DNA of 64,000 nt from NCBI RefSeq assembly GCF_001940225.2, contig NZ_CP135164.1:3100001-3164000 (forward strand). Reading direction: 5' to 3'. A program made the translations under genes and the position numbers. Below the pieces are notes generated by a model. It ran no database searches. It worked only from the letters and a program-made list of their open reading frames with translations, and had not been told where the DNA came from. Below are positions 58,857 to 64,000 of this stretch, in pieces. Origin of the DNA: Roseburia sp. 499. Lineage in GTDB: Bacteria > Bacillota > Clostridia > Lachnospirales > Lachnospiraceae. Each line of letters opens with the position of its first letter. Within the stretch, counting starts at the first letter, position 1.

Positions 58857-59546
58857 TTAGATAAACTTATTCTCTGTACCTAAATTATAGGGACAAATGT
58901 CTCGGCACTTATGGCACGAAATAACCCATGTCTTAGTTGCTTCATCATCGCCAAAAGCATTATCCCAACACACTGACTGATTTATCTCTTCATTTTCCAG
59001 TGCATTAGCAGGACATACTTGTACACATCTGTTGCAATGGATATATATATCCTCTATCATCTCATCTGGTTCGATTTCTGCCTCACACAAAACACTTCCT
59101 AACCATACCATGCTACCAAATTGTTTGGTAATTAGTAATGAATGTCTTCCTATTCTTCCTATTCCAGCCGCTTGTGCTACGTGCTTCTGTGAAATAATTG
59201 AACGCCATCTATTTGTCTTCTCATCCCACAAACTTTCATTTGTTGGAATAGGCACTGACACTATTCCTCTTTTCTCAAGTTCAATGCATAAATTCAATGC
59301 TATTGCATCCATTTTAGGTGTGAGTGAATTTCGTATACGAGTATATGGAACTGGTGTCTCACATTTAAGTGCTCCTACAGGAAAATGAACAGCAAACGAT
59401 ATTACAGATTTACAACTTGGCAATACATCTAATGGATGAAATCCCTTTGGTGCATTGTTAAATCTCTCTATGCAGGCAACACCACACAAATCAGCACCTA
59501 AAGAATATACAATTTCTTTTATTTCATAATTACCGATATTTATCAT
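58857..59546 (-). CDS. QueG-like 4Fe-4S protein (short form)
   Basis: The 229-residue protein shares the epoxyqueuosine reductase-type core (G-A-D-L-C-G-V-A, A-G-I-G-R-I-G-R-H-S-L-L-I). Two cluster motifs are C-N-R-C-V-Q-V-C-P and C-H-K-C-R-D-I-C-P. It is much shorter than QueG (about 380 residues) and lacks its C-terminal HEAT-like part, so a different substrate is likely. It lies in an operon with a DinB-like gene, both opposite a LysR regulator. Confidence 0.82.
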   Translation of the reverse strand: MINIGNYEIKEIVYSLGADLCGVACIERFNNAPKGFHPLDVLPSCKSVISFAVHFPVGALKCETPVPYTRIRNSLTPKMDAIALNLCIELEKRGIVSVPIPTNESLWDEKTNRWRSIISQKHVAQAAGIGRIGRHSLLITKQFGSMVWLGSVLCEAEIEPDEMIEDIYIHCNRCVQVCPANALENEEINQSVCWDNAFGDDEATKTWVISCHKCRDICPYNLGTENKFI

Positions 59547-59563
59547 CTGTTCCTTTCTCTGCA

Positions 59564-60157
59564 CTAACTTCCGATTTGTACTTTCTCTAATATCTTATCA
59601 CATAATTTTCGTATAGTATAGATATCATTTTTTTTAGGTTTGTAATTTCTATATCGATATCGACCAAAGAATTTGCCATCGTCAACGTATTGATTTGTTT
59701 CAGATATCCACATAGGAAATTCACCAGTTACAATGGCAGTCTGTCCATTCAGCATTCCTGTATGGAATGACAAATGTCTAAATTGACGAAGTACAAGTTC
59801 CATACGTGTATATGGGCAGTTATCTGGTTTTTCGTATAGCATATCATCTGTGAGTGTATCCAGATAATTAAGTGTTCTGTTTTCTATTTTTTCAAGGTAT
59901 TCTAGCAATTGCTCATCTGAAAGTACAACAGAACTAGGATTATCAGGATTATCCATACCATCTTCATGAAACTCAGGTTCATTGTAGTCAAAAGGATTTA
60001 TGAACCATTTATCAGCTGAATGAAGTGCGTGATAAGCCCATCTCCAACAAGGACGACCACAACAAAGATCATCACGGTTATATGTTTGAATAGATGTTCT
60101 AATATTAATAAAATTAGGCTTTACAGCATCTTTAATTATCATACATAGTTCATTCAT
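59564..60157 (-). CDS. DinB-like domain protein
   Basis: This 197-residue four-helix-bundle protein shows conserved histidines in W-A-Y-H-A-L-H-S-A-D-K-W and Q-F-R-H-L-S-F-H-T-G-M-L, suggesting a metal site as in DinB/YfiT proteins. These often act as thiol-dependent transferases or hydrolases. Start follows GAAGGG. It is the first gene of the LysR-divergent operon, 17 bases before the QueG-like gene. Confidence 0.8.
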   Translation of the reverse strand: MNELCMIIKDAVKPNFINIRTSIQTYNRDDLCCGRPCWRWAYHALHSADKWFINPFDYNEPEFHEDGMDNPDNPSSVVLSDEQLLEYLEKIENRTLNYLDTLTDDMLYEKPDNCPYTRMELVLRQFRHLSFHTGMLNGQTAIVTGEFPMWISETNQYVDDGKFFGRYRYRNYKPKKNDIYTIRKLCDKILEKVQIGS

Positions 60158-60241
60158 AAATTTTTCCCTTCATTAGTAATTGAATTTAATAGTCTCTACG
60201 TGTATAATATCATTGAATAAACCATTAGTAAAATTGATAAA

Positions 60242-60258
60242 TTTGAATTAATAATTCA
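60242..60258. promoter_or_regulatory. Palindromic site in the lysR/dinB-like intergenic region
   Basis: TTGAATTAATAATTCAA is a perfect 17-bp palindrome 24 bases before lysR. ATTGAAT-type half-sites recur near 60178 and 60211. This is as expected for a LysR protein controlling itself and the divergent operon. Confidence 0.6.
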
Positions 60259-60281
60259 ATTTAGTTGAAAAGGTGGTTTCT

Positions 60282-61172
60282 ATGACAATAATTCAATTAA
60301 AAACATTTCTTGAAATAGCTAGTTTGGGAAATTTTACCTTAGCGGCAGAATCTCTCGGATATGCACAATCAACAGTCACTATGCAGATAAAGCAATTGGA
60401 AGAGGAACTAGGTGTTGAGCTATTCGACAGATTGGGGAAGTCTGTAGTATTAACAGTTTCAGGAACGAGACTGATAGAATATGCAGAAAAAATAAAACAG
60501 TTGGAGCGTGAAATTCTACTAGATGTCCCTATAAGTGATGAACCTAATGGAACTTTGAAAATAGGAGTATCAGAAACACTTTGTTATAACTTGTTTCCAC
60601 AGTATTTACTAGCATATAAAAAGAAATATCCTAAGGTTGAAATTCAGCTTATGTTTGTCACACATGATACTTTTCCAGAAATGTTAAAAAAAGGGACTTT
60701 AGATATTGTATATACTTTAAATCCACTTATTGTAAGGGATGATTTATTATTGCTTTATAACAAACCCGAGAATCTAAGTTTTTTTGCAAGTCCGAAAAAT
60801 ATTCTTGCTTCTAAAAATGAAATTGCGGAGAAGGATTTAGACAGCATTCCATTATTATTAACTCCGAATAATTGCAATTTTCATAACATGCTAATTACAG
60901 ATTTGAAGAAACATGATATTACTCCCAAAATTGAATTGGAGACAAGCAGTAAGGAAATATTAAAACAATTTGCGATAAATGATTTAGGGGTTACATTTAT
61001 TCCGGATATGTCAGCAATAGATGAGATGAAAAGCGGAAAACTGGTAAAACTAAATTGGTCAGGTTGCTCGTTCCCAATTTATTCGCAGATACTAATACAT
61101 AAGGATAAAAATGTGAATAATGCTATGAAAGAATTTGTGAATATTATTGATAGTAGTGTATATAGAGAATAA
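60282..61172 (+). CDS. LysR-family transcriptional regulator
   Basis: The 296-residue protein has an N-terminal LysR helix-turn-helix (about 1-60: LKTFLEIASLGNFTLAAESL, QSTVTMQIKQLEEELG) and a periplasmic-binding-like effector domain (about 90-290). ATG at 60282 follows AAAAGGTGG. Its divergent position suggests it controls the DinB-like/QueG-like pair. The inducer is unknown. Confidence 0.95.
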   Translation: MTIIQLKTFLEIASLGNFTLAAESLGYAQSTVTMQIKQLEEELGVELFDRLGKSVVLTVSGTRLIEYAEKIKQLEREILLDVPISDEPNGTLKIGVSETLCYNLFPQYLLAYKKKYPKVEIQLMFVTHDTFPEMLKKGTLDIVYTLNPLIVRDDLLLLYNKPENLSFFASPKNILASKNEIAEKDLDSIPLLLTPNNCNFHNMLITDLKKHDITPKIELETSSKEILKQFAINDLGVTFIPDMSAIDEMKSGKLVKLNWSGCSFPIYSQILIHKDKNVNNAMKEFVNIIDSSVYRE

Positions 61173-61199
61173 GATATATTCTTGAAATAGCACTTGCGT

Positions 61200-61236
61200 G
61201 AAAAAAGCAGCAATGATTTCATCGTCATTACTGCTT
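61200..61236 (-). terminator. Terminator of tRNA-Arg
   Basis: AAGCAG.AATGA and TCATT.CTGCTT (11 of 12 paired) are followed on the minus strand by TTTTTT. Confidence 0.8.
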
Positions 61237-61244
61237 AAAAAGAA

Positions 61245-61316
61245 TGTTCCCAGCGGGAATCGAACCCACAACTAGCGCTTAGGAGGCGCTTGTTATATCC
61301 ATTTAACTATGAGAAC
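61245..61316 (-). tRNA. tRNA-Arg (CCT)
   Basis: This is a 72-nt cloverleaf: acceptor GTTCTCA/TGGGAAC (with wobble), anticodon loop CTCCTAA with anticodon CCT reading AGG, and T arm GGGTTCGATTCCC. CCA is not encoded. A terminator follows immediately. A short frame abuts its 5' end (61317-61364). Confidence 0.93.
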
Positions 61317-61381
61317 GAATGCCGTATTTTCATACTTTTTAAGCTGTTTGGCAACGGCAGCCATATCTATGAATCATAAAA

Positions 61382-62257
61382 TTATATATGGTAATTAATC
61401 CGGCCTTGCATCCAAATAGTTCCCTTGAATCTGCGTCCAATTGCAGGTTCTCCTAACAAATCTTCCTGATTGATGCACACATCAAAAACCAGATTATTAC
61501 TTTCTATTGTCATAACATAACTTTTCTCTGAAGTCATGTTATTCTCGACCGTATAGAAATTCAAAATTTCTCCCATAATACTATACTGGTCGCTTTCAAT
61601 TCCATAAGGCATAAAGTAGGTATCTACAATAGACAGAATATCCTCTTTCATAACTCTTCTGGAAATCATAGAATAGGTATCAATGTCTTCTAATGTCAGA
61701 CTTTCTATTGCTTCCTCATCTCCATCTCTTGCAGCTGCAATCAGATGACTTCTCTTCTGATTATAATTTTGGCCACTTTTTATCTGAGACTCATTCTTAT
61801 AGATAGGAAAAACAATCTTTCCACTAGTAGACAATGCAGACAAAGTTGTATTCACCGGAATCTTTCTTGCAATACTTCCGGTTTCCTGTAAATATTCAAT
61901 TACATTCTGCAAATAAAAAATCAAAGTAACCCCTATTCGCAATTCATCACAAATTCCGGCATAGGCTTCTCTGTCAGAACGTCTTTCTATCTCTACCTTT
62001 TCCTCGGTAGTAATTCCGCTTCCTATAAAATAGGGATAGTAGTAATCCATTTGAAATTCATCTTCGATATATTCACCACGGACTGCAATTCCAATAAATT
62101 CACCATATTCCTTACTTAATTCTGCAAAAACATTTCCTTTTGCATCTTCAGTAATCAATTTGTTATCCGGGTTTTTAATAATATCATCTATTAAAATATC
62201 CAGTTCTTTTTTCTTTGCTAAATTCTTAAATCCAATACTTCTCAAATAATTGTGCAT
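61382..62257 (-). CDS. DUF3881 family protein
   Basis: The 291-residue cytosolic protein begins MHNYLRSIGFKNLAKKKEL and matches DUF3881, a family nearly confined to Lachnospiraceae and relatives. It contains a long acidic middle and G-E-P-A-I-G-R-R-F-K-G-T-I-W-M-Q-G near the end. Function is unknown. ATG at 62257 follows GAAGGGAG. It is downstream of HD-GYP and DUF4446 genes. Confidence 0.85.
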   Translation of the reverse strand: MHNYLRSIGFKNLAKKKELDILIDDIIKNPDNKLITEDAKGNVFAELSKEYGEFIGIAVRGEYIEDEFQMDYYYPYFIGSGITTEEKVEIERRSDREAYAGICDELRIGVTLIFYLQNVIEYLQETGSIARKIPVNTTLSALSTSGKIVFPIYKNESQIKSGQNYNQKRSHLIAAARDGDEEAIESLTLEDIDTYSMISRRVMKEDILSIVDTYFMPYGIESDQYSIMGEILNFYTVENNMTSEKSYVMTIESNNLVFDVCINQEDLLGEPAIGRRFKGTIWMQGRINYHI

Positions 62258-62338
62258 ACTATCACTCCCTTCATGGGAAACTTCTCTTTTTATTATATAA
62301 TACAAAATATTCTTTTTCCACACTATTTTAAATATTTT

Positions 62339-63346
62339 TTAAAATATGTGGATTACATTTTCTGTCAATAATTTAGGGTGGATATCCTTTTCCTCTAATT
62401 CTATTATTTCCGGTTGAAAAGGATTTTCCGTCTGTGAAACAACTATTGCTTTTTTCCCGCTTTCTAACTGTAATTGTGTCCCCACCGGATATCTGGCAAT
62501 TTTGGCTTTTAAAATTCCTACTATTTCCTCATCATATTTCTGGCTATCGCTTATTTCTTCCAACGCTTTTTCCACAGAAACTTTTTGCCGTTCCATACCA
62601 CACAAACTACCATCCATGGCATCGCATATTTGTATGATTTTACATTCCAGTTCCTGATTTTTCTGTTTTAAGGGATAACCACTTCCATCGATTTTTTCGT
62701 GATGTGATAAAATCATCTTTTTGGAAATTTCCGGAATCCATGTCTCTTGCTCTAGGGCGGTATATGCCAAAATGGTATGTTTCTTTAACTCAAAAATTTC
62801 CAAAGGTGTCATTTCTTCCATATGACAATCCCGATAGTTTACATTTATATAACATAATCCCAAATCATGTAAAAGTCCACCTAAAGCAAGATGTGCTGAC
62901 TGTTCTTTCGCAAATCCATATTCCTTTGCGAGAATAAGACTCCACATAGTTGTAAATATAATATGTTCATAAAGATTTCCACTATGTTCTACCACATCAA
63001 TTAGTTTTTTATTTTCTACCTGGAAGATCTCTTCTGCTATCTCTTCTGCAAGAGTTTTTAATCTTTTTAATTTTTTATTTTCTTTATACACGTGATGAGA
63101 TAATATCTCTTCTAATTGTTTCTGAAAATTTATTATTTTTTCCCGTTCCAGATAAAAATTCGGTCTTTCATATTTTTCATATGGACCCTGAACAAAAACA
63201 TCCTGTATATTCAGTGCAATCAAAGATTCTTTATAGGATTCATCTAAACTGATTCCTTTTTCTAATAAAAGCTGACCATTTTCCAAATACACAGATTTGG
63301 CGAGTATCTCATTTCCAGCCAATTCTGATACACGGTATTTTTTCAT
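62339..63346 (-). CDS. HD-GYP domain phosphodiesterase
   Basis: In this 335-residue protein, the N-terminal region (about 1-110) has no clear domain. The HD-GYP domain (about 120-290) shows G-L-L-H-D-L-G and H-H-E-K-I-D-G-S-G-Y-P. Catalytic metal ligands look intact, so it probably hydrolyses c-di-GMP. ATG at 63346 follows GGGAG. It could counteract the diguanylate cyclase at 3026-4159. Confidence 0.88.
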   Translation of the reverse strand: MKKYRVSELAGNEILAKSVYLENGQLLLEKGISLDESYKESLIALNIQDVFVQGPYEKYERPNFYLEREKIINFQKQLEEILSHHVYKENKKLKRLKTLAEEIAEEIFQVENKKLIDVVEHSGNLYEHIIFTTMWSLILAKEYGFAKEQSAHLALGGLLHDLGLCYINVNYRDCHMEEMTPLEIFELKKHTILAYTALEQETWIPEISKKMILSHHEKIDGSGYPLKQKNQELECKIIQICDAMDGSLCGMERQKVSVEKALEEISDSQKYDEEIVGILKAKIARYPVGTQLQLESGKKAIVVSQTENPFQPEIIELEEKDIHPKLLTENVIHIF

Positions 63347-63359
63347 CTTATACTCCCAA

Positions 63360-63884
63360 TTATTCCGGCTTCTTTTCACTTACTCCCATTGCGATATTCA
63401 ATGCTTCTTTTTCTTCTTCTGCTAAAACAATAACAGAATTTCCATCAATAATTTCTTTGATATAAGTATAACAGCCTTCTCTACTATGCATTGCATTGAT
63501 AATGAATCCATCATTTTTCTGATCTAATAACGCCAAAGAAAAACTAAGTTTTCCCCCCATTTCATTAAAAGCATCATATTTTACCATTCCAACCTTCTGG
63601 AAGGTAAACTTCAAATTATTAAATATTTTTTCAATATTTTCTTCGTTTCTTTTTTCAGATACTAACAAATCTTCTACCTGGTGAATTCTTTTTATAAGAT
63701 TTTCTTCTAATGATTTTGCATCTTTTCCTACCATAAAAGATTCATACTTTTTCTTTATCTTACTTGTCTTTACCATGTTGACAATTACTAAAATAAGTAA
63801 TATCAACATGACACCCGCCATAATCGCAAAAGTAAGTAAAAAATCATCTGCTGTAAATTCTAAATGTAAAAATTCTGATATCAT
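63360..63884 (-). CDS. DUF4446 family membrane protein
   Basis: In this 174-residue protein, one membrane helix (about 14-38) leads to a coiled-coil segment and a C-terminal domain with M-G-G-K-L-S-F-S-L-A-L-L-D and G-F-I-I-N-A-M-H-S-R-E-G-C-Y-T-Y. DUF4446 genes commonly lie directly after parB in Firmicutes. Function is unknown. ATG at 63884 follows GGAGG. Confidence 0.85.
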   Translation of the reverse strand: MISEFLHLEFTADDFLLTFAIMAGVMLILLILVIVNMVKTSKIKKKYESFMVGKDAKSLEENLIKRIHQVEDLLVSEKRNEENIEKIFNNLKFTFQKVGMVKYDAFNEMGGKLSFSLALLDQKNDGFIINAMHSREGCYTYIKEIIDGNSVIVLAEEEKEALNIAMGVSEKKPE

Positions 63885-63923
63885 AAGTACCTCCATCGTA
63901 TAGAACATATGTTTGTTTTCTTT

Positions 63924-64000
63924 TTATTCATGTATTGACTGAAATAATTCCATAATTCTTTCTAATTCATCTGTAGAATAATAATCTATTTCTATCTTTC
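63924..64000 (-). CDS. parB: Chromosome-partitioning protein ParB (C-terminal end only)
   Basis: Only the last 24 codons are in the window, reading KIEIDYYSTDELERIMELFQ then S-I-H-E. This matches the dimerisation tail of ParB/Spo0J (K-I-E-I-x-Y-Y-S-x-x-x-L-E-R). Its position before DUF4446 supports the call. The rest lies beyond 64000. Confidence 0.72.
   Translation of the reverse strand, partial: KIEIDYYSTDELERIMELFQSIHE

Overview
The window is a 64 kb piece of a low-GC Firmicutes chromosome. Gene content and order point to a spore-forming Clostridia, most likely a Lachnospiraceae (inference). The evidence is spmA/spmB, a CwlD-type amidase, a spore-type GH18 hydrolase, DUF3881, DUF4446 beside parB, a 2[4Fe-4S] ferredoxin, DUF1858, and a sua5 / phosphatase / dCMP deaminase block next to the atp operon. 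parB, dnaB-rplI-gdpP, rpsF-ssb-rpsR and yaaR-holB-yaaT-trmN6-rsmI together suggest the region lies near the replication origin. I see no rRNA, CRISPR array, prophage or intact insertion sequence. Three tRNA genes are present: initiator Met, Lys-CTT and Arg-CCT.

0-11 kb, mostly minus strand: start of the ATP synthase operon, dCMP deaminase, phosphatase, Sua5, a membrane diguanylate cyclase, the CwlD-type amidase, a TetR-controlled redox operon (flavodoxin-like reductase plus a fused heme/FMN membrane protein), the GH18 hydrolase, mecA, an almost gene-free gap of about 800 bp, DUF1858 and a thioesterase. 11-19 kb: ferredoxin, MerR-like regulator, dnaB-rplI-gdpP, rpsR-ssb-rpsF, DUF951, sirtuin and sortase. 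19-26 kb: M29-like peptidase, a three-gene ABC exporter, and a dipeptidase / NlpC-P60 pair.

26.2-28.6 kb is an accessory patch. A small ribbon-helix-helix protein faces a promoter built on four TGCAT repeats. That promoter drives two unrecognised genes, each interrupted at its extreme 5' end (a stop at codon 2; a one-base frameshift at codon 14). An Rpn-type nuclease gene follows. 28.7-35.3 kb: initiator tRNA, alanine/glycine symporter, PLP decarboxylase, CbiMQO-type metal importer, HAD phosphatase. 35.4-42.6 kb is the guanylate-kinase-like/yaaR/holB/yaaT/trmN6/rsmI run, split between trmN6 and rsmI by a 2.5 kb AT-rich insert (VanZ-like protein, two secreted proteins, PadR regulator and its membrane partner). 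42.6-51.4 kb: alarmone synthetase, DUF885 lipoprotein, MarR, spmAB, an AbiE-like pair divergent from an ArgR-like gene, dacF-type carboxypeptidase, trmB. 51.4-57.7 kb: pepT, a large unknown membrane protein, tRNA-Lys, a coiled-coil membrane protein with acidic repeats and two FliM-like motifs behind a candidate structured leader RNA, and a lipoprotein. 57.8-64 kb: GNAT acetyltransferase, a LysR-divergent pair (QueG-like Fe-S protein, DinB-like protein), tRNA-Arg, DUF3881, HD-GYP, DUF4446 and the end of parB.

Nucleotide second-messenger genes are frequent: GGDEF and HD-GYP (c-di-GMP), GdpP (c-di-AMP) and a small alarmone synthetase ((p)ppGpp). Envelope and spore functions (CwlD, GH18, SpmAB, DacF, sortase, NlpC/P60) are the other theme. 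Starts were chosen by Shine-Dalgarno position and family alignment from memory; no database search was possible, so unrecognised genes are labelled as such.
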